A DNA stretch of 64,000 nucleotides from Pedobacter sp. ASV17 (GCF_016429065.1 NZ_JAELTX010000001.1:1-64000), one strand, 5' to 3'; shown: positions 9,893 through 19,274, counted from the stretch's first letter. A program made the numbers and translations. Notes: a model not told the origin generated them from the sequence alone.

Positions 9893-11572
9893 TTAGTAAT
9901 ATCCTTCGTTTTGCGCCAGCTGGTTATTCTTTATGATTTCTGAATAAGGAATGGGCATGTGATAATATTTAGGTTGAAAGATCATCGTATTCACGTTTTT
10001 AACCACATACAATGGGTCATTTTGCGTAATGGTCAATCCCTGTAAGGTTGATGAAAGTTCAGTGCTCATTTTCCATCTGCGCAGGTCCCAAAAGCGATGT
10101 TCTTCGAAACTCAATTCAATGCGTCGTTCGTTTTTGATCAATTCACGAAGGTCGTTTTGACCTATGCCGACAGGAATTCCGTATCGATTACCCGTACCTG
10201 CTGTAATGCCTGCCCTTGCACGCACCAAATTCACTTGCTTTACGGCATCTTCCATTCGTCCCATTTCATTTAGGGCCTCTGCATAATTCAATAAAACCTC
10301 TGCAAAACGGAAATAAGGAAAATTATGGCTTTGGTTGGAATAAGTGGTTGAGGTAGAGAAATCGGCCATAAACTTTCTCAAATAGTATGAAGTTTTGGTT
10401 TGTGTTTTAAAGGCCTGATTGGGTTTATCTAAACCACCCTCATAAGTTTGAACTGGCCTGCCCAACCATTGCACGCCATTATAAAATAAGATTGCCTTTA
10501 ATCTTGGATCACGGTTTTCATATTGTGCCACAGCAGTAGTAGCACCTGTATAAGGGGTTCCGTTAAGGTTGGTAAAAGCATTCACAAAATTTTGGGTCGG
10601 GCTGTTTCGTCCGTTACTGGTGGTAGGCGCAACATAACCCACTGGGGCATTGGCGTTTTCAATTACGGTAGAGTTTGCAGACTGCTTAGCAAGAATAATA
10701 TCGGTATTGATTTTGGTAAAAAACACCGATGAATAAACCGTAGTACCAGCACCAGCAGGCAATTTGTAGTAACCTTTTGCAATGAGGGCTTCTGCAATGG
10801 TAATCACACGTTGCCATCTATCTGGATCGTTGGTAGGATAACCCGTTAAAGCTTTTAGCTGCGCATTGGTTTCGAAACCGCCCCCGTTAAACAAGGGACT
10901 AGCCGCATACAAATACAACCTACATTTTAGGGCCATTGCTGCCTCGGAAGGCACCCTGCCAAATTCTGTGGCCGCAATGGTTGAGCCGTTAGGTAAATCG
11001 GGCGTAATGGCATCACATTCGGCCGCTATATAATCTACACATTCGGCAAAGCTGTTTCTCGGGATATTTAAATTGCTGTTCAAATCAAATACCTGATTGC
11101 CCACCAGCGGTACACCTCCGTAACGTTTCAGCAATTCGAAATAAGCGAAAGCACGAAGGAAACGGGCTTCGGCCACTTGCCTTTTCCTTACATCATCAGG
11201 AATAGGAACAATACCAATGTTTTTAAGAAAAACATTACTCCTTCTGATGATGGTATAACTATTGGCCCAATTATTATCGGGGTAATTGGTGGCATTTAAC
11301 TGTCCGTTGGTGAACAGCATAATGTTTGATCTCTCTGAAGACGGCAAGGCATCATCCGTTGCAGCATCTAAAAAATCGCCCTCAATACGGTTAAATCCTG
11401 TGGGTAGGAAGGCGTAAATACCCAGTAAGTATGAGGTAGACTGCACGCCCATTTTATCTGTTGGATCAAACACATCTGTTTCTAAAACCCTTTCTTCTGG
11501 TTCATTTTCAAACTTTCTGCAAGATTGGGTCAGCACCGATACGATGATTAAAAAATAAAGTACTCTTTTCAT
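9893..11572 (-). CDS. SusD/RagB family nutrient-binding lipoprotein (first pair)
   Basis: Surface glycan-binding lipoprotein of 559 residues. It begins with a lipoprotein signal (TQSC, cysteine 18). SusD signatures are RFLRAFAYFELLKRYGGVPL, RNSFAECVDYIAAECDAI, CRLYLYAASPLFNGGG, FRFAEVLLNYAEALNEMG and NERRIELSFEEHRFWDLRRW. It starts 10 nt after the stop of its SusC partner and precedes the second SusC by 29 nt. It is only moderately similar to the second SusD in these blocks, so the two pairs probably bind different parts or lengths of one substrate, or two related substrates; that is inference. Confidence 0.96.
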   Translation of the reverse strand: MKRVLYFLIIVSVLTQSCRKFENEPEERVLETDVFDPTDKMGVQSTSYLLGIYAFLPTGFNRIEGDFLDAATDDALPSSERSNIMLFTNGQLNATNYPDNNWANSYTIIRRSNVFLKNIGIVPIPDDVRKRQVAEARFLRAFAYFELLKRYGGVPLVGNQVFDLNSNLNIPRNSFAECVDYIAAECDAITPDLPNGSTIAATEFGRVPSEAAMALKCRLYLYAASPLFNGGGFETNAQLKALTGYPTNDPDRWQRVITIAEALIAKGYYKLPAGAGTTVYSSVFFTKINTDIILAKQSANSTVIENANAPVGYVAPTTSNGRNSPTQNFVNAFTNLNGTPYTGATTAVAQYENRDPRLKAILFYNGVQWLGRPVQTYEGGLDKPNQAFKTQTKTSYYLRKFMADFSTSTTYSNQSHNFPYFRFAEVLLNYAEALNEMGRMEDAVKQVNLVRARAGITAGTGNRYGIPVGIGQNDLRELIKNERRIELSFEEHRFWDLRRWKMSTELSSTLQGLTITQNDPLYVVKNVNTMIFQPKYYHMPIPYSEIIKNNQLAQNEGYY

Positions 11573-11582
11573 ATCTGTAATG

Positions 11583-14414
11583 CTATAATTGAATATTTAA
11601 GCCTAAAGAAAATACACGCTCAATGGGATATGAACCGTTAAAGTTTTCTGGATCGGCACCGTTAAATGTTTTTGAACTCAAAGTCCATAGGTTTAATCCG
11701 TTTACGAATAAACGAGTAGTTTTCACCCCAATTTTTTGGGTCAGATTTGTAGGCAAGGTATAGCCTAACTCTACGTTTCTAAGTTTAAGGAAATCTCCGT
11801 TTCTCAACCAAAACGAGGAGGCTACAAAATTATTCACTGCACCATTTCTTGGTCCAGAGTTGGTGGTTAATCGTGGATAATTAGCTGTTGCTGCTGTTGC
11901 TGGCGTCCATCGGTTCAAATGATTTTGATAAGCTTGAGCTGTTCCGCCCTGAAATTCCCAATAGCTGTTTCCAGAAAGGTAAACCTCTTGGTTGATAACG
12001 CCCTGAAACAAAGCACTCACATCAAGCCCACCAATGTTAAAGCCTAATCGGGCACCTAAAAACAAGCTGGGCTTTTGGGAACCGATGGTCGTTTGATCGT
12101 ATTGATTAATGATTCCGTCATTATTCAAATCTCGGTACTTGATGTCGCCAGGTTGCGGCGTATAACCTTCTATGGTTGGGTAACCATTTATTTCCTGCTG
12201 ACTGCGGAATAACCCCTCGGCAATGTAGCCGTAGCTCTGCCCTACTGGGTGGCCCGTTCTCTGCATCCAACTGTATCTTTGGTTGGCTTCGGCACTGTAT
12301 AATAATTTACTGTTCTGCAAACTAGCATTCAATCTTACCGAGTAGCCCCAGCTTTTATTGCGTTCGGTCCAGTTCAATTGTGCTTCCCAACCGTAATAGC
12401 GTTGTTTTCCAATATTTTCGCTTGGATATGAAATCCCTAATATGGTATTGCTCAATCCTCTAACAATACTCAGGTCGGCATAATTATTTCTATAATATTC
12501 AACATTTAAGCCCAATCTGTTATTTAAAAAGCCTGCATCTATACCTAAATTCAACATTTTAGCTTTTTCCCAAGTAATTGCTGGATTGGCCAAGTAAGAT
12601 TCGCCAATGGTAGTTGCAGCACCCGCACTACTTCCGAAAATGGCGGAAGGCGCTCCGTTATAAACTTGTTGGTAGGTATAATAAGCACCATTATCGCGGC
12701 CTACTTTACCATAAGAAGCGTAAAGCTTTAATTGGTTAAGCCAGTTTTTATTTTTAAGAAAATCTTCTTCATGTATATTCCAGCCTAAGCCAATAGCTGG
12801 AAAAAAACCATATTTAAATCCACCATGATCTGGATAACGATTAGCGCCACTTTGTGCAAAAGAGACTTCAGCTAAGTATTTTTTATTGTAGTTATATGAG
12901 ATGTGACCAGAAATGCCCTGAATGGTGTAGGGCAAACTTGATCCATTCACTAAATTGTCTCGGTTAGCAAGCACCACGGCATCAATACCGTGTTGTCCAA
13001 AATCACGTTGATAGCCAAAAGAAAACTCTTGAAAATCGGATCTATTTTGAAAAGCAATATTGTTGGTATTTACTTGGTCGCTGTTGCTGCTATACTGACG
13101 ATACACTGGCGCACTGGTCCCAAAACCACCAATTTGCTCAAATACGGCAAATGATTTATTTCGGACGTAGTTTTCGCTCAAGTTGCTAAAAAATGAAGCT
13201 CTTGCTTTGATCCACAAACCTTTGGTAAGGTCATCTAAATTATATTTGAGGTAAAAATCAGAAAGTACTGTTCTGTTATTGGTGGCCGAATAACCTGCAC
13301 TGATACTTTGGGCAACAATATTATTTTGGAATTGTGATGAACCTGCGTAGGTACCGTTGGTATTGTAAATTGGATAAGCGCTGTTAGGCGTAGCCAACAA
13401 GGCATTAAAGATATTATCCGCAGCAGAATTTCCTGGATTATTGGTATTCATGATCCTGCCGTGGATATAAAGACCTGCACTCAATTTATCGGTAAGTTTT
13501 ACATCTACGTTAGAGCGGATAAAGTATCCCCTCAGGTTAGTATTGGTAGAATATTTAGGATTGAGCTCATCGTTCGTCTTCAATAAACCGTCTTGGCTGA
13601 AATGCTCCAAATTCACAAAGAAGCGAACAAAATCATTGCCACCACTGGTATTTAAACTATATCTGGCCACAGCCGATGATTTTCGGAGTACCTCATCTGC
13701 CCAATTAACATTGGGATAACGTAAAGGATCACTACCTGTTTGATAAGCATTGAGGGCGGTTTGACTAAAACCATTATTTGCTACTGAAAGTCCATCATTT
13801 GCCAAGGCTTCATTGTATAATGTAGCATAATTAAAAGCATTTAAAGGCTTTGAAATTAGGTTTTGGATAGGCTGTTGAATGCCCCACTGACTGGTAAAAC
13901 TTATTTTCTGTCCAGCGTTAATTCCTTTTTTGGTCACGATTGAAATGGCTCCGCTCGCCCCTCTTACCCCAAGCATGGCTAAAGAAACGGCATCTTTTAA
14001 GACAGTAATCGACTCGATTTCTTGCATTCCTATTTCTGAAACTGAACGAGGAATACCATCGATAAAAATCAAAGGACTTTGACCACGTAACCTTAGAGCA
14101 TAACCTTCACTTAAAGGCTGCCCGCTATTTTGGCTAATGGTTAAACCAGCTAATCTGCCCGCCAATGCAATTGGATAGGAGGCTACTAAAGTGCTGGTCA
14201 ACTCATTACCAGCAATAGCAGCAGAAGATGTGGTAGAAATATTTGCTGGAGTATTAAAATAGATAAGTTTTTTTAGCTGCTTATCCACAAGCTGCAAGGT
14301 ATCTTGCTTTTTACTGGTCGTATCTGAAACCCGCTGGGCATGAGCGGTTGATACTTGATAAATCAACAAGGCACAGCAAGCAAATACCCTCAGCGTTTTG
14401 ATAAAAACTGACAT
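11583..14414 (-). CDS. SusC/RagA family TonB-dependent transporter, short form (first pair)
   Basis: Outer-membrane TonB-dependent channel of 943 residues, first gene of the susC-susD-susC-susD operon. Signal peptide ends near AHAQ (residue 27). The plug starts almost at once (ALAGRLAGLTISQNSGQP, ESITVLKDAVSLAMLGVRG). The carboxypeptidase-regulatory-like domain and the canonical DDVVVVGYG segment present in the second SusC are absent, making it about 100 residues shorter. The barrel is complete and ends in FSLGLNIQL. How it meets TonB is unclear; the residue 30-50 stretch may carry a degenerate TonB box. Expression probably starts at the promoter near 14590, with the double LacI operator at 14641-14671 upstream. 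Confidence 0.94.
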   Translation of the reverse strand: MSVFIKTLRVFACCALLIYQVSTAHAQRVSDTTSKKQDTLQLVDKQLKKLIYFNTPANISTTSSAAIAGNELTSTLVASYPIALAGRLAGLTISQNSGQPLSEGYALRLRGQSPLIFIDGIPRSVSEIGMQEIESITVLKDAVSLAMLGVRGASGAISIVTKKGINAGQKISFTSQWGIQQPIQNLISKPLNAFNYATLYNEALANDGLSVANNGFSQTALNAYQTGSDPLRYPNVNWADEVLRKSSAVARYSLNTSGGNDFVRFFVNLEHFSQDGLLKTNDELNPKYSTNTNLRGYFIRSNVDVKLTDKLSAGLYIHGRIMNTNNPGNSAADNIFNALLATPNSAYPIYNTNGTYAGSSQFQNNIVAQSISAGYSATNNRTVLSDFYLKYNLDDLTKGLWIKARASFFSNLSENYVRNKSFAVFEQIGGFGTSAPVYRQYSSNSDQVNTNNIAFQNRSDFQEFSFGYQRDFGQHGIDAVVLANRDNLVNGSSLPYTIQGISGHISYNYNKKYLAEVSFAQSGANRYPDHGGFKYGFFPAIGLGWNIHEEDFLKNKNWLNQLKLYASYGKVGRDNGAYYTYQQVYNGAPSAIFGSSAGAATTIGESYLANPAITWEKAKMLNLGIDAGFLNNRLGLNVEYYRNNYADLSIVRGLSNTILGISYPSENIGKQRYYGWEAQLNWTERNKSWGYSVRLNASLQNSKLLYSAEANQRYSWMQRTGHPVGQSYGYIAEGLFRSQQEINGYPTIEGYTPQPGDIKYRDLNNDGIINQYDQTTIGSQKPSLFLGARLGFNIGGLDVSALFQGVINQEVYLSGNSYWEFQGGTAQAYQNHLNRWTPATAATANYPRLTTNSGPRNGAVNNFVASSFWLRNGDFLKLRNVELGYTLPTNLTQKIGVKTTRLFVNGLNLWTLSSKTFNGADPENFNGSYPIERVFSLGLNIQL

Positions 14415-14586
14415 GAGTAGTTTGTTTAGGTTCGAAAAAAAATGAGGTTAAATGATCTGGACAAAAGACTTTCGCGTTTAATCAATTGCCATCAATAAAA
14501 ACGAGCTCAATAGCGTTTGAGATGATGTAGCGTAAGTTTGGCTTTCATTTTAATTTGGTTAGGTTATGAATTTGTTCGATTACAAC

Positions 14587-14594
14587 CAAATATA
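14587..14594 (-). promoter_or_regulatory. Candidate -7 box for the susCD operon
   Basis: On the minus strand this reads TATATTTG, a perfect match to the Bacteroidota -7 consensus TAnnTTTG. A start of transcription near 14583 would give a leader of about 170 nt before susC. No good TTTG -33 element was seen. The double operator lies 47 bp further upstream. Confidence 0.5.
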
Positions 14595-14640
14595 TCCACG
14601 TTTTCATTTCTACCTGCGAGAAGACTGTGCTATTTTTCAT

Positions 14641-14671
14641 GGAAACGTTCCCAAAATTTGGGAACGTTTCC
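14641..14671. promoter_or_regulatory. Double LacI-type operator upstream of susCD
   Basis: Two 12-bp half-palindromes, GGAAACGTTCCC (14641-14652) and GGGAACGTTTCC (14660-14671), flank AAAATTT. The whole 31 bp is a perfect inverted repeat except for the central base. Spacing between the two centres is 19 bp, the same as in the copy at 3311-3341. Together the four elements share GGRAACGYTYCC. The site lies in the 460-bp divergent space between susC (minus) and the GT117 gene (plus), 227 bp from the first and 203 bp from the second. Confidence 0.75.
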
Positions 14672-14849
14672 ATAATTCCACAAATGATCAGAAAAACAAG
14701 TGATTATCCGTTAAAACTCATTTCGTATCACCAATAGTTTTACTGCTATTTCATCAGCCCTTCGCTCCACTATTCCACAAAAAACACTAATGCACAAACA
14801 TTTAACACTTTTTAACAAGCCTTTAACAGTTTGGCCTTACTTCAAAAAT

Positions 14850-14857
14850 TAGCTTTG
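14850..14857 (+). promoter_or_regulatory. -7 box for the GT117 gene
   Basis: TAGCTTTG fits TAnnTTTG exactly, ending 17 nt before the ATG at 14875. A TTTG at 14830-14833 could act as the -33 element but is 16 nt away rather than the usual 19-21. Confidence 0.6.
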
Positions 14858-14874
14858 TTATAAACTAAACAAGT

Positions 14875-17800
14875 ATGGAAAAATATAGACGCATCAACAA
14901 TCTAACCGGATTGGCAATTTTCTTCTTCGCATCCATGGTATACTGGTTATGTATGGAGCCTACCTTAAGTTTTTGGGACTGTGGCGAGTTTATTGCCGCT
15001 TCTTTTAAAATGCAAGTAGGCCATCAGCCTGGAGCTCCCCTATTTTTAATGATCGGTAAATTGTTCTCCTTACTTGCGGGAACCGATGTGACCAAAGTTG
15101 CTTATTGGATCAATTTCGTTTCGGTGGTTTCAAGTGGAGCAACCATCATGTTCCTTTTTTGGACCATTAATGCCATTGCTCTCAAATTAATCAAGCTCGA
15201 AGATGGAAAGATGACTACGACACAGCTCTTCACAGTAATTGCTGCTGGAACTGTAGGCGCATTAGCTTATACTTTTTCCGATACTTTTTGGTTCTCGGCG
15301 GTAGAAGCCGAAGTATATGCCATTTCTACTTTGTGTACGGCCATTGTATTTTGGGCTGCCTTGAAATGGGAGGCTCACATGAACGACAAATGGTTGTTGT
15401 TCATAGCTTTTATCATTGGCCTTTCTATTGGCATGCATCTTTTAAGCTTACTGATTATTCCCTCTATCAGCTTACTGTACTACTTTAAGAAATCAGCAAA
15501 GGTTAACCTATGGGGTTCTATCAAAGCATTTTTAGCAGGCTGTTTAATATTGGGCCTCATTCAATTCGGCGTTATCCAATATCTCGTTTTACTTGCAGCC
15601 AAGGTTGATCTGTGGTCGGTAAACTCCTTAAAAATGGATTTCGGTCATGGTGCGCTTTTATTCGTCATTGCTTTGATGGCTATGCTTGCTTTTGCTGTAC
15701 ATTACAGCATCAAGAAAAACTTGTACAAGCTTAACTTGGCCCTACTATCCACCGTCTTGGTTTTATTTGGCTTTAGTTCCTATTTCATGATCATTATTAG
15801 GGCCAATGCTAAACCAAACATTAACCTATCCAGTCCTGACACCCCTTTGTCCCTATATTCCTATCTGAGCAGAACCCAATACGAAGAAAAACCTCTATTG
15901 AGTGGCCAGTTTTTCGATTCTAAACCTGTAGATATCAAAGAAAAAGGAACATCTTACAGACGCGGAGAAAACACTTACGAAGTATCTGGAAAACAATACA
16001 GTTACGTTTACGACAGAAATACTTTTTTCCCAAGAATTTATAGCAATAAGCCTGCCCATGTTCAATTTTATCAAAATTGGTTAGGCCTATCTCCCTACCA
16101 AAGTCCAACATTTTGGAATAGTCTTAGTTTTTTCAACAGCTATCAACTTAACTTTATGTACTGGAGGTATTTCTTGTGGAATTTTTCGGGGAGACAGAAT
16201 GATGTACAGGGACAGGGTTCTATGACCGAGGGCAATTGGACTACCGGCATCAAACCGATAGATGCTTTGAGATTAGGTAATCAAAACGAATTACCACCAA
16301 GTATCACAGAAAATGCTGGCCGTAATTCATTTTATGGTTTACCGCTCCTACTTGGTATCTTGGGTTTAGCTTACCTGTACCGAAAAGACAAAAAAGCTAG
16401 CATTGTTTTAGGTTCGCTTTTCTTCTTTACAGGAATAGCCATCATTCTATTCATCAACCAAGACCCTTTACAGGTTAGAGAAAGAGACTATGCTTATGTA
16501 GGTTCATTTTATGTATTTGCCATTTTTATAGGCCTCAGTGTGTTTGCACTTAAAAGTCATCTGCAACGATTATTGGCGAGTAGAACAAGTCTTATCCTAG
16601 CCACTTCCATTGCATTATTTGCAGCTCCCGTGTTAATGGCCTTGCAGGGCTGGGACGATCATGATAGAACGGACAAAACAACTGCTTTGGATATGGCCAA
16701 AAACTATCTCAATAGCTGTGAGCCAAATGCCATTTTATTTACCAATGCCGATAACGACACCTATCCACTTTGGTATGCACAAGAAGTAGAAGGCATTAGA
16801 ACCGATGTACGTGTAGTTTGTCTCCAGTTTCTTTCAACACCTTCCTATATCGATCAAATGAAACGGACACAAGATCAATCTGAAGCCCTTCCTATTACGA
16901 TCACCAAGGACAAATACAAAGAAGGGGTGCGAGATTATCTTTCTTATGTAGATTATGGGCTCACCGATAGTGTAGAACTAAAGGATTTACTAGCTATCCT
17001 AACTTCCGATCATAACGACGATAAAATTCAAATGAACGATGGCAGTTATGAGAACTTTTTACCTTCTCAAAACTTGAAGTTAAGTATTAACCCTGCTGAA
17101 GTGATTGCTACCCATACCATTCCAGCTGAACAAAAAAGCTTAATTGCAGACAAGCTAGAGTGGAAATTAAATAAAAACCACATCCTAAAAAACGAATTGA
17201 TGATGTTTGATATCATTGCCAATAATCAATGGAAACGTCCCATCTATTTTGCTGCAAATGTATCTGAAGACACTTACATTGGGCTGGACAAATACCTGTA
17301 TCAGGAAGGTTTTGCTTACCGACTATTGCCTTTAAATCCTAAGTCGGATGTAACGACAGATAAATCAGAGCGAACCAATGATGCCTTGGCCTATCAACAT
17401 TATCAAAAATTTGAATTGGATGGCTTTAAAAAAGCGAAGTATTTGGATCCAGAAAGTAGAAGGGTATTACACTCGACTTGGGGTTTTGCCAATACGCTAA
17501 GCTCAAACTTAATCCAAAACAACCAAATCAAACAGGCAGAAAAGGTAATCAAAATCAGCATGGATAAATTGCCTTTGAAGAACAGTTCAATTTCTGATAC
17601 ACTCAACAAGATTTCATTGGTTCAAAATCTATATGCCATTAACAATCAGGCAGAGGCGAATAAAATGATCAAGGAAACTTCGCAGTTTATCGATCAAGAA
17701 TTCAGTTATCTCCTTTCGCTTACCAACAAGGAGCAGAATGAACTCATTTATGATATCAAACGAGGGATGTATGTTTTACAGGCTTTTAATGAATTGACCA

Positions 17801-17880
17801 AAATTTATCATCAAAAAGATATTGCAGACCAGCTGAAACGAAAAATAGAAAGTTATAATACCCGATTTTCTGCAAGTTGA
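14875..17880 (+). CDS. DUF2723 / glycosyltransferase family 117 membrane protein
   Basis: Polytopic inner-membrane protein of 1001 residues. The N-terminal half is the DUF2723 domain with FWDCGEFIAASFKMQVGHQ near residue 34, an acidic first-loop motif like that of protein O-mannosyltransferase-type GT-C enzymes, and about a dozen hydrophobic helices to residue 580. The C-terminal 400 residues are soluble (GWDDHDRTDKTTALDMAKNY, ILFTNADNDTYPLWYAQEV) and probably periplasmic. The family is classed as GT117 and thought to transfer sugar from a lipid donor, possibly to proteins; the acceptor here is unknown. It stands alone, divergent from the susC operon, with its own promoter box and a hairpin terminator after the stop. 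Confidence 0.9.
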   Translation: MEKYRRINNLTGLAIFFFASMVYWLCMEPTLSFWDCGEFIAASFKMQVGHQPGAPLFLMIGKLFSLLAGTDVTKVAYWINFVSVVSSGATIMFLFWTINAIALKLIKLEDGKMTTTQLFTVIAAGTVGALAYTFSDTFWFSAVEAEVYAISTLCTAIVFWAALKWEAHMNDKWLLFIAFIIGLSIGMHLLSLLIIPSISLLYYFKKSAKVNLWGSIKAFLAGCLILGLIQFGVIQYLVLLAAKVDLWSVNSLKMDFGHGALLFVIALMAMLAFAVHYSIKKNLYKLNLALLSTVLVLFGFSSYFMIIIRANAKPNINLSSPDTPLSLYSYLSRTQYEEKPLLSGQFFDSKPVDIKEKGTSYRRGENTYEVSGKQYSYVYDRNTFFPRIYSNKPAHVQFYQNWLGLSPYQSPTFWNSLSFFNSYQLNFMYWRYFLWNFSGRQNDVQGQGSMTEGNWTTGIKPIDALRLGNQNELPPSITENAGRNSFYGLPLLLGILGLAYLYRKDKKASIVLGSLFFFTGIAIILFINQDPLQVRERDYAYVGSFYVFAIFIGLSVFALKSHLQRLLASRTSLILATSIALFAAPVLMALQGWDDHDRTDKTTALDMAKNYLNSCEPNAILFTNADNDTYPLWYAQEVEGIRTDVRVVCLQFLSTPSYIDQMKRTQDQSEALPITITKDKYKEGVRDYLSYVDYGLTDSVELKDLLAILTSDHNDDKIQMNDGSYENFLPSQNLKLSINPAEVIATHTIPAEQKSLIADKLEWKLNKNHILKNELMMFDIIANNQWKRPIYFAANVSEDTYIGLDKYLYQEGFAYRLLPLNPKSDVTTDKSERTNDALAYQHYQKFELDGFKKAKYLDPESRRVLHSTWGFANTLSSNLIQNNQIKQAEKVIKISMDKLPLKNSSISDTLNKISLVQNLYAINNQAEANKMIKETSQFIDQEFSYLLSLTNKEQNELIYDIKRGMYVLQAFNELTKIYHQKDIADQLKRKIESYNTRFSAS

Positions 17881-17907
17881 GGGCTATTAAATAAATAGAC
17901 CGCTGGT

Positions 17908-17945
17908 AACAAGAAAGCAATTCTTAGAGGAACTGCTTTCTTGTT
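17908..17945. terminator. Hairpin terminator, copy 1 of a duplicated element
   Basis: Arms AACAAGAAAGCAATTC (17908-17923) and GAACTGCTTTCTTGTT (17930-17945) pair over 16 bp with one G-U, loop TTAGAG. The T-rich right arm continues into TTAT. It sits between the convergent GT117 and MarR genes and could terminate both. The same 38-bp sequence, one base different, recurs in the same orientation at 19376-19413. Confidence 0.75.
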
Positions 17946-18000
17946 TTATCATATTTTCAAATCACCACTTAGCTTGTGTTTCCCCACGCTAAGCTTTTGA

Positions 18001-18462
18001 TTAATCATTTTTATTGATCTCTATTAATGAAGCCATGTTGGAATTAAAACCAGGAAGATCTTTATTCAGCGTAGCAAAAAATTCCAGATCGGCATTCTCT
18101 ACACTGATAATTGCTTTTTGAAGCACAGTTTCTCCTAGTTCTGTTAAGCCAATTGTTTTTGCCCTTGTATCGGTTTGGTGCCCTTTTCTGGTAATGAATT
18201 TCTTCTCCTCCAATGTGCGCAATACCTTAGACACCATCATTCGATCTGCATTGCTTTGATTAGCGATATCAACTTGGGTCACATTATCGCTTTCCCTAGA
18301 GCGCCATGCCAATGCACAGAGCAAAGCAAATTGGGTATGGGTAAGGTCCAAGGGATCAAGTACGCGCTTTAGCTTACGCTGCCATAACATGGTCAATTGC
18401 CCAAGGAGATAACCCGGACTATCCAAAGGATCTTTAAAATGAAATTCTATTTTTTTAGGCAT
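18001..18462 (-). CDS. MarR family transcriptional regulator
   Basis: Winged-helix regulator of 153 residues. Seen: N-terminal dimerisation helix (SPGYLLGQLTMLWQRKL), the segment LTHTQFALLCALAW, a recognition region with VTQVDIANQSNADRMMVSKV and a wing around RKGHQTDTRAKTIGLTELGE. This is the usual MarR layout and length. It is last in a three-gene unit after the VOC and EVE genes and overlaps the EVE gene by 8 nt. It probably represses its own operon through the long inverted repeat around the promoter at 19275-19313. The sensed compound is unknown; the VOC partner hints at an electrophile or antibiotic. Confidence 0.93.
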   Translation of the reverse strand: MPKKIEFHFKDPLDSPGYLLGQLTMLWQRKLKRVLDPLDLTHTQFALLCALAWRSRESDNVTQVDIANQSNADRMMVSKVLRTLEEKKFITRKGHQTDTRAKTIGLTELGETVLQKAIISVENADLEFFATLNKDLPGFNSNMASLIEINKND

Positions 18463-18892
18463 CTCGTTTTAACATTCGTGAGGATATCAGTTCAAAATCG
18501 TGTCGCTTGATTTCAAAAAAACCAAAACGAAAAGGATAACCCCAACTTTTTTTATGCTGGATAAAATTTAGTTCAGCGATCAAAGGTAGGATAGAAATAT
18601 CTTTACTTGGCAAAAATTCAATATTTCTTCTCGACGGACAAAAATCTTCGGAAACCTGTACTTCGTAGATCAGTTCATCCACTACCCTTCCAATGGCCGT
18701 AAACTCTTGACATGTTTGGGGTTGCCCCATCACCTGTTTCCCCGAGTAATAGATGATGAAGTCACCCTTATGCATCCTTTTTAAGGGCGATGCCTTACCA
18801 TGACAGGATTGTGCAATTCCTTGGGCAATCCCATTTTTAACGTGGTCTTTGGAAGCTACAATGATCCAATACTTAACTGCTTCATTTTTCAT
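18455..18892 (-). CDS. EVE domain-containing protein
   Basis: Small protein of 145 residues consisting of one EVE (PUA-like) domain: KYWIIVASKDHVKNGIAQGI at the start, MHKGDFIIYYSGK in the middle, FTAIGRVVDELIYEV, and KKSWGYPFRFGFFEI toward the end. EVE domains are related to YTH and ASCH folds and bind modified nucleobases in DNA or RNA; many sit in modification-dependent restriction systems, while stand-alone forms are of uncertain function. Here there is no nuclease next to it. It overlaps the MarR gene by 8 nt and follows the VOC gene after 12 nt, so it belongs to one transcript with them. Confidence 0.88.
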   Translation of the reverse strand: MKNEAVKYWIIVASKDHVKNGIAQGIAQSCHGKASPLKRMHKGDFIIYYSGKQVMGQPQTCQEFTAIGRVVDELIYEVQVSEDFCPSRRNIEFLPSKDISILPLIAELNFIQHKKSWGYPFRFGFFEIKRHDFELISSRMLKRDA

Positions 18893-18904
18893 GCGATGGT
18901 TTTG

Positions 18905-19273
18905 TTAGTTAGGTTGCAAAAAAGTGAGGTGATATCCGTCTGGATCCTTTACTATAATTGTTCGTCCAAACGGAGTGGCATTAATTGATCCTAAAAAGGT
19001 CACTTCCATAGCAACCAATTGTTGATACAGGTGTTCAATATCTCCATCAATGGCAAACCACAGTGAAGCACCAATGCCAAGTTCTTTCCCTTCCAGATCC
19101 GCTAAGGGTTTTCTGATGGCAAAGCTGGCCTCACCTTGTTTGTAGCTAAAAATACAAGCGTCGGGTGTAGCCGTCAATATTTCAAATCCAAGTTTAGTGG
19201 TGTAAAAGTCTTTTGAAAGATCTAAATCCCTCACTTGTAGGGAAGCAAAAACTAATTTTCTCATGTTATTCAT
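18905..19273 (-). CDS. VOC family protein (glyoxalase/bleomycin-resistance fold)
   Basis: 122-residue vicinal-oxygen-chelate protein with the paired beta-alpha-beta-beta-beta pattern: KLVFASLQVRDLDLSKDFY, TKLGFEILTATPDACIF, then a second module with ASLWFAIDGDIEHLYQQL and the closing IIVKDPDGYHLTFLQ. Such proteins act as metalloenzymes on, or binders of, small electrophiles and antibiotics. It is the first gene of a VOC-EVE-MarR operon. The -7 box TATATTTG at 19287-19294 lies 13 nt upstream inside a 12-bp inverted repeat, a likely MarR operator. Substrate unknown. Confidence 0.9.
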   Translation of the reverse strand: MNNMRKLVFASLQVRDLDLSKDFYTTKLGFEILTATPDACIFSYKQGEASFAIRKPLADLEGKELGIGASLWFAIDGDIEHLYQQLVAMEVTFLGSINATPFGRTIIVKDPDGYHLTFLQPN

Positions 19274-19274
19274 T

